Origin: Alligator mississippiensis
Taxonomy: Eukaryota; Chordata; Crocodylia; Alligatoridae
Direction of reading: 5' to 3'
DNA: 64,000 nucleotides
Assembly (NCBI RefSeq): GCF_030867095.1
Contig: NC_081828.1
Span: 52,491,434-52,555,433 of the forward strand
The translations under genes and the position numbers were made by a program. The notes below the pieces were generated by a model, which had not been told where the DNA came from, made no database searches, and saw only the letters and a program-made list of their open reading frames with translations. Positions 22,091 to 34,559 of the stretch are shown here, piece by piece; positions within the stretch are counted from its first letter, which is position 1, and every line of letters starts with the position of its first letter.

Positions 22091-23567
22091 CACAGGGCCA
22101 TGTGGTCCCTCCAGGGCACTTGGTTAGTGGCTGAATGCTTTAGCCAAAGAGCTGGGATCCCAGCAAGGGATTTCACTGTTGGACCTAGTGACATGGGGCT
22201 GCATGCCAAGTCCTGCTTAGCACCTGGGGCACAAGGGGGCCTGCAGTGGGAAGTAAGGAGGCTCCTTGCTGGCCACAGTATCTGATCGCACTGAAAGGAG
22301 TAGGTTCTCCTGAGAGCAGAGCTTAGAGAAGTGAGGCAGAAGGCCTGTTGGCTTGGCTGGTCAGACTGCCCCAGACTTTCTGGCTGGCAGTCTGGGCCAA
22401 ATGGTTGGGCTAGGCTTATGATGCTGGGTACCATGGAAATGAGTGCCATACAGCCAGGCAGATGCACATGTGTAATGTTCTGCCCAGGCTTGGAGGCAGT
22501 GTCTGGCCAGAAGCTACTGTCTGTCCCACCAGCAGAGGAGTCCCTGGCTCTCTGAATAGGACCTCCTTTCTGCCAACCTTCTTTCAGCTGGCATTAACTG
22601 CTCCATAACACTGATCACCTTAGCTATGTGCCAGCACCCACACAGCTGCTAGGAGCCTGGGCATAGAGCGACTCCAATGCTTGGCAGAAGGACCGAGCTG
22701 TCATCTCCCCATCCTCTGCAGCAGCTGGAGGGAACTGGTTCAGTTCAAACCTCCCCCCACCTTCCTCTCCCACCCCTGGAAAGGTCATCTTTGTTCCATT
22801 GGAAGCACAGCCTGCAGCAGCAGCAGGATGCTGTAGCAGGGCAGCCAGCCTTGGTGCCACGCTCACATGCTTTGCAGGCTCCAAGCAGCTCTGGGATGGC
22901 AGCCAAGATGTGAAGACACCTGCCCAGCTCCAGCTCTTTGTTAGCTCTTCCAGCCGCCTTTGGTTTCCCTCAGCCCCACCCCCGCTCCCTGGATGAGTAA
23001 TTTGGCTTTTGTTCTCCATTCTCCAGAGAGTTTATATTCCAATGCTAATGATCCCAGGGTGTCTGGACAGATTGCCTGGCTGTTCCCTGCCCAGGGGGGG
23101 AGGGATCTGGACTGCTTGCAGAGTTTTTCTTCTAAAGAAAGAGCCTATGAAGTATGACAAATAACCTCCTCCTCTCTCTCTTTCTCTCTGTCTTTCTCTC
23201 TGCTAAGACATCCCCAGCCAGAGGGAGCTGCATGGGTCAATGCAAACTCTGGGGCAAATTGAGGTTGGGTGGGGGGAAGAAATCCAGCAGGTAAATCAGA
23301 TTATTTAGGGCATAAAAATACAAAGAATTAGTCCTGCTAGTGGCAGACATGGACCAGCATGGGGGAGAAATCACAGCAGTTCTGTAAAAGGCATCTTAAA
23401 GCCTTTGCTGTGTAGATTCCTTCTGCCTCCCCTTCCTCGACAGAACCCAGCACTGGCCTGGAGACTGTCTGAGGAGAGATTCTGGTCCCCACGTGGAATT
23501 GCTGAATTAGGGTTGTGTGCTCTGCAACTGGGAGCAGTTCACGTATATGAGGCCTGAAGTACTAAAG
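22091..23567. other. Intergenic, pyrimidine-rich tract only
   Basis: Nothing recognised except a CT-rich stretch at about 23165-23206. Confidence 0.5.
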
Positions 23568-23678
23568 CAATGGTTCCCAAACTGTGGGTCACGACCCCAA
23601 ATGGGGTCACAACATCAGCGGGTGGGGTTGTGGGTTGGGAGTGAGGGGCCATGCTGAGGAAAAGTTTGGGAAGCACTG
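23568..23678. mobile_element. Short hAT MITE
   Basis: The termini CAATGGTTCCCAAACT and AGTTTGGGAAGCACTG are inverted and typical of hAT (CAGTGGTTCCCAAACT class). The flanks tactaaag and tactgaag form an 8-bp duplication with one mismatch. An internal GGGTCACGACCCC palindrome follows the left end. Confidence 0.85.
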
Positions 23679-25400
23679 TACTGAAGGAAGACACCATTCT
23701 TAAGCACATAACATGGGGGCACCGTCAAGAAGCCCTATGATGAAGTGAGAGAGACGCACATACCTCTTTTGCCTTTAGGCAGGATATAATTGTACCATGA
23801 CTCTATGGTGCACTACTTGTACCTGACCTGTATAGTTCTGTCCTAGCTCCTCTGTTCCTGAGTAATACAGTTGCCCTAGCCCCATGTCAGAACAAGCATG
23901 CATCTCCCTCTGTTCCTTTCACTAGAATATATTTCATTGGACTTCCTATAACAGATGGACAGAAAAGGAGGCACAGTTCCTTGTGGTGTGATGGATGATT
24001 TGGCAAGAAAATGCATCACAATGTACTAATTGATAGACTGGAAAAAAATATAATGTGGTGGGTCTGGCTTTGTGACCACCGGGTTGAAAAGAGGCTGGTG
24101 TGTGACAAGCTGGCTCCATTTCCTTCCCTTATAGTGTTGTTGGTTGCAGAACACTTCTAGAACAAGATATGTTCTGGGTGGGTGCCATGTCCATGCCCAT
24201 GGCTGTGTGGTAGGGGACACACGTGCCATCCCCATCTCCTCTGCAGCAACTCACCAGATATCTGGCATAATATGCTGCCTTTGCCACTGTAGGACCAAAT
24301 CCTGGGCCATATCCCCTTGCTATGTCAGGTCCCATTTTCTGCTGTCACGAGGGCCGTGGATGGGTCCAGAGGGAAGAACAGAAACATCTCTGCATAGTAC
24401 ATGTGATTTTTACCTGCAAGTCTTTGGAGTCTCTGCATCCAGCACCCAGCGCGCTCATTGTTCTGGATGAGGGAAGAATGGAAAGATCCACATTTGGCCT
24501 CGTCACCTAAGTTTTTTACATCTCTTCTCAATGGGGAACCCCCCAGAAGTAGCATTTCTCAGGTAACAATAATGCACATGTCCATGTCCCAGGAGGGAAA
24601 TACTTCATTCTGGAACTTCCAAGCAAGACTGGGACAGATATTGAGAGTTTAATGCACTTTCCTTTCTCATTGGTGGTTGAAACCTGTCCAGTTGGCTTCT
24701 TAGGGGTGGGGAAGGTTGTGAGCGCAGAGTCCTCTTCCTGCCTTTGTCCCTCCCTCCAGCTTTGCTCTGTCCTTGAGCGACAGGCTGCCTGGTGCTCTTG
24801 AAAAAGCAGAATCTTTGGCAGAGGCTGCTGGCAACTCCCCTTTTCCCTGGAAGACCTGGCATTATGTTCCCCTCCTGTCTATCAGGGCAGTGGGTGGCAA
24901 GTAGATTTCAGCCCTCAACTCCCTTCCCCCCTGGGGTAGTAGGACCTGTTCACAGATGGCTATTTTGGCAGTGACCCACTTGGCAAGGACCTCGTTCCAA
25001 TTTCACAGAAGTTCAACTTGATCCAAATGGCAGTGGAATAACTTGTGTTCTCCCATTTAAATTTCAGACTTTGCTTAACAATTGGTCAGCTGGATGGCAA
25101 TGCTGTTGAAAGCGTGATTGGGTAACTCCAGTAGGCCTGTTTTCTGCAATGCAAAGTGTATACCATACCAATAGTTAGAGACAACGTCAACTCATTGGAG
25201 GTAAAGGTACAATTTTTGTCTATCCGTGAACCAGACCACTTGAAACAACAGTGGCTATCAAGCTCTGAAGGGACAACCCCTGCATCCATACGGCTGTGAG
25301 GGAAGCATTACATTTCTTAAAGCTGAACTTCTGCTTTCACAGAGATACTGGATGACCCATAGGATTCGTTATAGGAATCAGCATTTCTCCCTTGGTTCAA
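23679..25400. other. Intergenic, nothing recognised
   Basis: No gene or repeat is recognised on either strand. Confidence 0.5.
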
Positions 25401-25450
25401 ATATATAGATAAATAGATAGATAGATAAGTATATGTATATATGTATATAA
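25401..25450 (+). repeat. AT-rich TAGA/TATG microsatellite
   Basis: Imperfect GATA and TATATG units directly precede a CR1 3' end. Confidence 0.85.
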
Positions 25451-25777
25451 GGGGTGTGCATCAGGAGCTGGGACAATGTCTGTTCACCAGGGCACCCCCC
25501 AAGGGAAGATGAGGTCAAACGGTCACAAACTCCGGGAAGACCTTTTTAGACTGGACATATGAAGAAACTTCTTTACTGTCCATTTCCCCAGAGCCTGGAA
25601 TAGACTCCCTCCAGAAGTGGGGCAAGCACCTACTATCGATGCTTTCAAAAAACACTTGGATGCTTATCTTGCTGGGATCATTTGACCCCAGCTGACTTCC
25701 TGCCCCTTGGGCAGGGGGCTGGACCCAATGATCTTGCAAGGTCCCTTCCAGCCCTAATGTCTATGAAAGCTATGAAA
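25450..25777 (+). mobile_element. CR1 LINE 3'-end fragment
   Basis: The last codons and the 3' UTR of a CR1 copy are recognisable: a tggaatagactccctccaga block, a cttggatgcttatcttgct block, then ggtcccttccagcccta and the terminal tctatgaaagctatgaaatg. Confidence 0.85.
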
Positions 25778-25859
25778 TGCAGGCTAGCTTGGTACAATAG
25801 ACGATAATACCATCTACCGTTACTGCTGTGATATATGTAAAGTGAATGGAAGGCCTCAC

Positions 25860-26785
25860 TGCTGTTATTAGTAGCTTGGTGTCCAGGGCTGGAGATCATA
25901 AGTAAAGGGTGCATCAGAGACTTGGACGCAGTTAGAAAGAGCTTCCTGATCAAGTCTGCAAATTGCACAAAACTGGCAAGGATTGTAAACACTTTGGAAA
26001 ACAGGATTAGAATTTGAAAGGATCTTGATATATCAGAGAACTAGGCTGTAGACCGCAGCATGACATTCAGAAAAGATATATGTAAGATGCTATAAACATG
26101 GAAGAGAACTCAAATATGAGGGATAGGATTTGAGGAGGAGGAGGAGGGGGTGGGCCTAGGTAGTAGCACTACTGAGAAACACTGCTGGGGGTTATGGTAC
26201 AAGTAAGCAGTTGTTTAAAAAAAAACAACCAAACTATTTTGGGCTACTTCAATAAAAGTATTGTATGCAAGACATAGGAAGTGATGGTACTACTCTGCTT
26301 GGTGCTAGTTAGGTCTCGGCTGAAATTGTGTGCAATTCTGCATATAAAATTCCACAGTTTAAAAAAGCTGAGGAGAAAATGGAAGGGATCCAGAGGTGAG
26401 TGACAGTGATGATAAAGGGGTTGGAGAGCAAACTATGAGGGAAGATTGAGAGAACTCTGTATCTTTAGCTTGGAGAAAGGAGATTAAGTTGCAGTTGTTA
26501 AATATATACAGATAATCAAAAGACAGCAATTGTTCTCCTTTACCAGAGAGGGCAGGATGTGAAGCAATGGGTTTAAGCAAAGCAGATATAGATTAAGTTT
26601 TAGGAATAACTTCCTAACTGTAAAAACAGTAGGACAACTCTGCCTAGGGAAGCTGTGGAATCCCATTCTCTGGAGGCTTCCAAGGGAGACTGGATAGGCA
26701 CTATCTAGGATGGTTTGGGGATATCACATCCTACATTTGGGTAGGAAGGTAGGTCTGTTCCAACACTATGATTCTGTAAGAGACA
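25860..26785 (+). mobile_element. Old diverged CR1 LINE fragment
   Basis: Weak but collinear similarity to CR1: a ttcctgatcaagtctgcaaa block near the RT catalytic region, gggatccagaggtgagtga in the thumb, ggaataacttcctaactg in the C-terminus, and the tail gttccaacactatgattctg. Frames are badly broken. Confidence 0.7.
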
Positions 26786-27322
26786 AGCTCCCTTGGAGGA
26801 ATTCCCAGGACAAACCAAGGGCTTTTGGGCATGGAGATTGAACCATTCTTTCAATCCCTGATTCATGATTCCAAATGAGAGTAGAAGGCATCAGTAGGCA
26901 GAGTTAGAAAGCATCTCTGTATTGTTCCAACAGCTTGTGTGGCATTCTGGAGTCTGCACGCCTCTGCCAATGCTGCTTCTGCTGTGTAAATGCAGGATTC
27001 CAGTCTCCAGGCATAACAGTGGCACTTTTCCCAACCACTTCTTGGTGTTCACCAAGTTCTGCACTGGCCATTATCTCCTGCGTTTCAAGCTTGGCCAATC
27101 AATATGGCCTGGTCTGGTGGCATGTGCCGTGATAGGGTTACTGTATTCATGCCCCAGTGGAGCCCAGTGGGAATAGCTACTCCCCCAGGCAGGAATTGGG
27201 AAAGAGTATCCTCGGACTGGACTTGAGAAAGCTGCAGTGCAGGCCTGTGTTTACTAATGAGAGATGCTGGACCTGAGGGGTACTTAATCAAAAGACTTGC
27301 TATCCAGGAAGACTAGCAAGTA
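26786..27322. other. Intergenic, nothing recognised
   Basis: A short block between an old CR1 fragment and a Tigger-type element. Confidence 0.5.
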
Positions 27323-27548
27323 CAGCTTATTCCTCGCTTAACATCATAGTTACGTTCTTGAGAAATGCAACTTTAAGCAAAACAATGTTAAGCAAATCCA
27401 GTGATATCACAGAAGTTACCTACCAGCAGGCGGTGGCTAAACAACATTATAACCGAACACTGCGGAACTTAAAACGAGTACGCTAATAGATCCATGACGT
27501 AATAACAAAACAATGTTAACCGGGATGATGTTAAGTGAGGAGTACCTG
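27323..27548. mobile_element. Tigger/pogo-type MITE (Tc1-mariner superfamily)
   Basis: The inverted termini share CCTC(G/A)CTTAACATCAT after CAG. The element is flanked by TA dinucleotides at 27321-27322 and 27549-27550, the target duplication of the Tc1-mariner/pogo group. Subterminal sequence (gcaactttaagcaaaacaatg) resembles Tigger ends. It has no transposase. Confidence 0.75.
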
Positions 27549-27550
27549 TA

Positions 27551-29537
27551 TGGCTGAAGACCAGCTTGACTTAGCAGAGGACTCTTCAGTAAACTAAATC
27601 ACAAAAAGGCAGCTTGTAAGTGAAAACTTGGGCAAACAACTAGGGAGGAGTATAAAAGTGTTGCTCGGGCACGCAGGGAAGAAGTCAGGAAGGCCAAAGT
27701 GCAATTGGAGTTACAGCTAACAAGGATTGTGAAGGGTAACAAAAAGGGTTTCTACAAGTATATCAGTAACAAGAGGAAGATAAGGGAAAGTGTGTATCCC
27801 TTACTGAACAGGGGAGGCAACCTAGTGACAGAGGATGCAGAAAAGGCTGAAGTACTAAATGCCTTTTTCACCTCAGCCTTCACAGGCAAGGTCAGCTCCC
27901 AGGCTACTGCACTGGGCAGCACAGTTTGGGGAGAAGGTAAGCAGCCAATTGTGGTGAAAGAACAGGTTAGGGACTATTTAGAAAAGCTGGACATATACAA
28001 GTCCATGAAGCCGGACGGGATGCACCCAAGGGTGCTGAGGGAGTTGGCCAATGTGATTGCAGAGCCACTGGGCATCATCTTTGAAAACTCATGGTGATCA
28101 GGAGAGGTCCTGGATGATTGGAAAAATGCAAATATAGGGCCGATATTTAAGAAAGGGAAAGGAGGATCCACGGAACTCAAGACTGCCTCACCTCAGACCC
28201 CCAAAAAATGATGAAGCAGATCCTCAAGAAATCCATTTCTAAGCACTTGGAAGAGGATAAGGTGATTAGGAAGAGTCAGCATGGATTCACCAAGGGCAAG
28301 TCATGCCTGAACAACCTGATTGCCTTCTATGATGAGATGACTGGCTCTATGGATGTGGGGAGACCAGTGGTATACCTTGATTTTAGCAAAGCTTTTGACA
28401 CAGTCTCCCATAGCATTCTTGCAGGCAAATGAAAGAACTACAGGTTGGAGGAATGGACTGTAAAGTAGATAGAAAACTGGCTGGATTGTTGGGCTCAGAG
28501 GGTTACAGTAATCAATGGCTTGATGTCTAGCTGGCAGCTAATATCAAGTGGAGTGCCCCAGGGGTCAGTCCCTGGGGTCAGTTTTGTTCAATATCTTCAT
28601 CAATGACCTGGAAGATGCCACAGAGTGAACTCTCAGAAAGTTTGTAGATGACACCAAGCTGGGAGGAGTAGTAGATATGCTGGATGGTAGGGCTAGGATT
28701 CAGAGAGACCTGGACAAATTGGAGGATTGGGTCAAAAGGAATCTCATGAGATTCAACGAGGACAAGTGCAAAGTCCTGCGCTTAGGATGGAAGAATCCCA
28801 TGCACGAGGGCAGGCTGCGGGCTGACTGGCTGGGCAGCAGCTCTGCAGAAAAGGATCTGGGGGTTACAGTGGACAATATGCCGAATATGAGGCAACAGCG
28901 TGGCCTTGTTGCCAAGAAAGCTAATGGCATACTGGGCTACATTGGTAGGAGTGTTGCCAGCAGATCAAGGGAATTGATTATTTCCCTCTATTCAGCACTG
29001 GTGAGGCCATATTTGGAGTACAGTATTCAGTTTTGCCCTTTGCCCCCAACTACAGAAAGGAAGTGGACAAATTGTAGAGAGTCCAATGGAGGGCAATGAA
29101 AATGGTTCAGGGGCTGGAGGCGCATGACTTCTGAGGAGAGGCTGAGGGAACTGGGCTTATTTAGTGCAGAGAAGAAAAGACTGAGAAGAGATTTAATAGC
29201 AGCCTTCAACTTCCTGAAGCATGGTTCCAAAGAGCCTGGAGCTGGACTGTTCTTAGTGGTGGCAGATGACAGAACAAGGAACAATGGTCTGAAGTTCGAG
29301 CAAAGGAAGTTTAGGTTAAATATTAGGATGAACTTTCTCACTAGGAGGGCAGTAAAACACTGGAATGGATTACTGAGAGAGGTGGTGGAATTCTCCACCC
29401 TTGGAGGTTTTAAAGACCTGGCTAGACAAAGCCTTGGGTAGGATGATTTAGTTGAGGATGGTCCTGCTCTGAGCAGTGGGTTGAATTAAATGACCTTCTG
29501 AGGTCCCGTCAACCCTAATTTTCTATGATTCTATGAT
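27551..29537 (+). mobile_element. CR1 LINE, 5'-truncated, decayed ORF2
   Basis: Open segments at about 27699-28097, 28208-28432, 28677-29099 and 29124-29441 are pieces of one ORF2. The pre-RT region ([31 protein letters not shown]), RT motifs ([33 protein letters not shown]), thumb (NEDKCKVLRLGWKN) and C-terminus (RRAVKHWNGLLREVVEFSTL) are in order. Stops and at least one frame change interrupt it, and the catalytic FxDD region falls between open segments near 28640. It ends with two TCTATGAT units at 29522-29537. It starts directly beside the Tigger-type element and its endonuclease domain is missing. Confidence 0.9.
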
Positions 29538-32346
29538 CCTCAGCATGTGTGAAATGAAGCCAAGAGGATGTCATTTTGTTGGCTACTCTGGTTCCCAACT
29601 GTCACTGGTAATAGTGATGGTGGCAGAGCAGAGCAGTGCTCTGGGGGTCTGAAAGACAGGCTTAACCACAGCTGGAGGGGACTCCTACCCTTGGTCAAGG
29701 GAGGGGGAAGAAGGACATGGCAGTATTAAGGCATTTGTTATGTGTAGGCTAGTGGTAAACCTTTTGTCCCTGTGATCTCTGTTTTTTTTCCTCATAAGCA
29801 CAAACAGTGACCTCTGCCCTTTGGCTCCTGCTGTTTAATTCATGGTCATTCACTAATATGATTGCAGCCCTACTTGCTCTAATCATGGCTGAGGTACGTG
29901 ATCATGCATCTATTAGCAGTACCTTGCTGGCTCGCTCAGCTTTGTCTTAATGCTTATTTGAGCTGGCTAGCTGCCAGTCAGAGGTGTTCTCATGACCAAT
30001 AAAACAGCCTGCAAAAGCTTAAGACATTTGAAAACAGATTCACTGAGACCTGCAGTTGAAACCAGGGAAGCACAGGAAAACCATCCTTTTTTAATGTGAA
30101 TCTCCTCACTGGTACTGGCTGGTGATATGTTTTCTCCTCTCAATGAGTCAAGGGCTTGTGCAGCCTGTCATCCCTCCCCAAAGCAATGAGGCTGAAGACT
30201 AAATTATCTCATCTTCCTTAAGTGTCTGTAAGTAAAACTAAATTGACCTAGGTAATTGGCAATGAAGCCTCTTCTGCTTGCCCCTTATTTTCCTTCTGGA
30301 CACATTGTCTGCGACAGTTAAACTGTCCAACTCTTCAGCCAAACAGGAAAAAGGTGACTGAAGAGAAATGCAAGTGTTCAGTGAGTCTTCAGTTTGCTTT
30401 AATACTGTGGAAAGATGAAAAAATCCTTTACATAATTGTAACACGATTCCAACAGCAGAAGTAGGAAATGCTTGTTGATACATTTCAGTAACACATTTGC
30501 GTAGATAGCCACTGCAGCTCACTCTCCCTTTCAAATAAAGTGTTTTTCACAGGCTCCGTAATATTGCCCATTGTCTTTCATCTCCAAAAGCTACTACCAA
30601 GCTGTGGTTTATTGCATTTTGTTTCATGGGAACAGTTGCCATGGATCACCATGCTGTTTTCCACAGGAATGGACCTGCTGTCAATCCCCAACTGATAATC
30701 TGGGGAGGGCAGGCAGGACTGAGAGCTGGCACAGAACAGCTGTTACAGCACTGCAGCACATTGGTCACAAGTGCTAGAAGAACATGTGCACCGCTGCATA
30801 GTGTAACACATCACCCACAGAGTCAGCAGTAAGCTGTCCAGAATTAGTTTTGCCTGCCATTGCACAGCTGTCCTCATGTGTCTGGACCTAGCCATTCCTT
30901 AATGGTTCCTGCTTCTTAAGACTGTAAAAGGGAAAGTGCTTTTCATCCACCTGAATTTGTTACCTATTTAAAGGACTGCACGCTTTGGAATATAACTGAC
31001 TTCTTGCATACCTACCAGCTTGTGTTCCATGTCTCGTGGATGGCTACTAAGCACTGGCATCATGCTGGTATCACAAACCCATTGCTAGCAAGTCAGCACA
31101 GCACCTAGACAAAGATCCTCCTTACCCCGCAGCAAGAATTCCACAGCAATGTTTCACTCCTGCCTGGGCCACTCCCCAGGCAGCAAGCAGATCGTTCACT
31201 CTTCTGACAGACAAGCCAAAACTCATCTGCACCATAAAAAACCATAGAGCCTCATTCACTTTCCATTTAACATGGAGCTGAGAAGTATGCTCGGTGCCCA
31301 CACCTCAGCCCCTTCCAGGCCTATGGAGGGAACAACTCAAGGAGCAGGTTAAAAAAAATGTCAGCCAACCAGCATGAGCCTGTTCCATTAGAACTGGGTG
31401 ACCAGATGCCTTCTCTGTCACCTTGAAAAGAAAATCAAGGCTTGGCAGTCTGTTATTGCAACCTTGTTCCCTTGCCAAGGACACTGAATGCAACATTAGA
31501 GGAAAGCGACTTCTGCGTTTTTCAAATTCAGAGACTTCTACAAAACCCCGAGATACATCTGGCCAGGCGAGGGCTCTGCACACTGCCCTTCTGAGCTGTC
31601 AGCATGGAGGAGCCAGGGCACCCAAACAGAACAAGCAGCTGCTGCACTGTTGGCAGCATTAGCAGAAAACATCCCTGCTACATTTGAACAATGGAGCAGT
31701 GTTTTGAGGGGGAGGACAGCTGTGTCAAAATACATGGCAACGGAGGGGGCAGCTGCCTGTTGTGCATTGCACTGCACCAACTGTAGCTGAGGCAGGGAGG
31801 GGAAGTTAGGCAATAAAGAGGTTTTCTAGGTCTTTGCCATTCTAGCCTGTTGCAGGTAGAGTGCCTTGATAGTGTTTGGGGGTAAGAACTTCTTTTTCTG
31901 GAAATAAATTTGCAAGCTTTTCCATGGTGTAGAACAAGCTGAGCAGTTGTCCCCATGTCTTTGTGACTCCTCTACCAAAAATGCAGTTTGAAACCATGCA
32001 CACGCACGACTGTGTTAACCAGCTCTATCTGTCATATGCATTAGGATTTAACTGGTTCCTCAGCTATCACTGGGATAAGGAGTTTGTTGGAAGGCAAAGA
32101 GAAAACTGATTGCAATCTCTTATTAGAACAGTCTGGATGATGGCTAACTTCAGTATTCTCAATATTATGAGGTTATTTAATGATGAGTTTGGCATTAGGA
32201 CTCTGCGGCCACCACCGTATTTAAATGCACTAGCCTTGACAGCTGTGGTCTTGTTGTAGAAGTCTTTCTCAGATTAACTTGCAAAGATTTAGGAGCTGGA
32301 TCTGTGTCTGCCATATTCCTAAATTTGGTACAAGAACTGTGTTGTG
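29538..32346. other. Intergenic, nothing recognised
   Basis: No gene, RNA or repeat is recognised on either strand. All open frames are short and unlike known proteins. Confidence 0.5.
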
Positions 32347-32625
32347 GTAGAATCGTAGAAAATTAGGATTAGAAGGCATGTCAGGAGGTCTAGTACAACT
32401 CCCTGCTCAAAACGGGACCATTCCCAACTAGATCATTTCTCCCAAGGCTTTGTTGAGCTGGACCTTCCAAGCCTCCAAGGATGGAGATTTCACCACCTCT
32501 CTAGGTAACCCATCCCACTGTTTCACCACCCTCCTAGTGAGAGCTTTTCCTATCCAACCTAAGCCTCCCTTGCTGCAGCTTAAGACCATTGCTCATTTCT
32601 GTCCTCTGTCACCACTGAGAATAGT
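32347..32625 (-). mobile_element. CR1 LINE 3'-end fragment
   Basis: Reading the minus strand, the CR1 C-terminal tail (the complement of ggatggagatttcaccacct and flanking cctccaagg) is followed by the 3' UTR and a terminal taattttctacgattcta. Diverged. Confidence 0.8.
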
Positions 32626-34559
32626 ATAGCTTCAATAGAAGTCTGCTTCAAACTGACAAATAGCTAGACCTCTTTCTAGGATTGAGGTTTATCTCCCTCA
32701 CAACTCACCTGGTGTTTCTTGTATTGCACCTCTGGAATACAGAGCCTCTCCCTTCTCCAAGCTGTTTTGTTTTTAAATTTTAAAAAATTAAGTCTAGACT
32801 TCCTTGCTCCTTCTTGAAGCTGATGAAACATGCTCAAAAACAGAACTGCTGCTGCAGGCAAGTTAAGATCTGTTCCTCCTCCCATCCTAAAGGCTAAAGC
32901 AAGGTTTAACCTTTTGGGAGGTGCTTTCAATATCAACAAGGGAAGATCTGCTATTTCTCAAAGGATGAGAAGAGCTCTTTTCATGCTGTGTGGCATTCTG
33001 CTATCCAGGAGCAAGAAGCCACACTACATTTGTCTCCCTTGCAAATAGTAAATGGGTCCATAGTAAACCAGTGCCTAGAGGAAGCAATTCCCAAAAAAGT
33101 ATGTCCTGCCAAGCTTTTATCAATGGGGCTGTATACTGCCCTCTTTTTAAAATTTGGATGCTAACAGAAGGTTCTAACACAGCTGAATACTCTAACAGGA
33201 TGATGGTTCTGAGCACTGGGGGTGTTTTTATGAAGTTATCTTTCTCTGGAATGACAGGCCAGAAGCCTCTTTGAAATGAGATTACAAAAAGCCAAGCTAG
33301 TCATGAAAGCAAAGGTGGTGGAAGTTATGTAAAGTCTCAAAAAACTTCAGCAACTCTCGAACTTCTAGGCCCATTTCAAATCCTGTGACAGGCACCACCC
33401 ACAGATACAGTATGGGTTGCATCCAGCACTGAAGGTATGTGCTTGCATTTAATTCTATGTTCAAGTGGGCAGCTAGTACTACCTTTCAAAGGACTATCTG
33501 AAGGGAAAGGGATGAATTGGGGAGGGGGAGGGCAAGGGACATGCTTATCAGGTCATGGGAAGCAAAGTTTGCCTTTATGAGAGTGGAACAAATTGGTCTA
33601 TAAGCAGATTAAGACGCTAAAAACCATTTTTTTTGACAGCCTGCCACTAACCTGAGGAAAGGAAAAGAAGCCCATTTTTGTTTACAGCAATGACTGACCG
33701 CATCTCACTTCCCAGCGCTCAGGACATGCTACAGTGATACTTGGCAGACATGGATGGCCATGAGCCTTCAATTCATGTACCCCAGCTGAAGCCAGAGAAC
33801 TAATGCAACTCCAGCAAGCAACAAGCTCTCTGCTCTACCTGCAGAGGATAACATAAAACAAGTGTCATTGTCCCAGACTGAAAGCTAAGACAAACAGCAG
33901 GTTGGGGACTACTATAGTGCAGTGCCTCTGCCAATGTAAATGCTGTTAGAACAGACTCATGGGAGTTCAGTAAGTCTTTGGAACTGAGAAAGAATGATAA
34001 CTTCTGCAGTGTGAAAACAGCACACCACCAGCCACTTGACTGCAAGTTAAGCGAGACTCTTCGGTGATCAACAGTAAGAGGGAGTTGAAAAGCTCCTGCA
34101 GTCCCCAACTTGTTCTTCTATGGCATCAAGCAGTCTAACTCCCCACCACTTCTAGTACAGCTCAGCAGGAGGCTCAATGACTTCAAACTGTCCAGAACTG
34201 ACAAACCAAGATCAAGTCCCCACATCATTCATTTGAACCCAAGTGTCCTGGGATCTCAGTGGAATTTTATGAATGCTACTTTTGGAGCAGGTTCATTCAA
34301 GCTGGCACTATGTTCTTCAACTCTGATAAGCAGATTGCTAGGCCTGAACAATCACCTAAAATTTATTTTTTATCTTCAATTTGTATTTCTAGCAAGGTTA
34401 AAAAAAGAAGCCCCAAAGCTTAGCTATTTAAGTATTTCCCCTTGCATTACAACACCACAATCCACTACTACATATTAAATGAAGGAGCAACACAAGCAAA
34501 CATTTACCAGGAGAAAAGGATGGGAGACACTCAATGTAGTAACGAGCAGCAATAAAGAT
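32626..34559. other. Intergenic, nothing recognised
   Basis: Between the CR1 fragment and the proposed STX6 3' end I see no exon, RNA gene or repeat. Confidence 0.5.
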
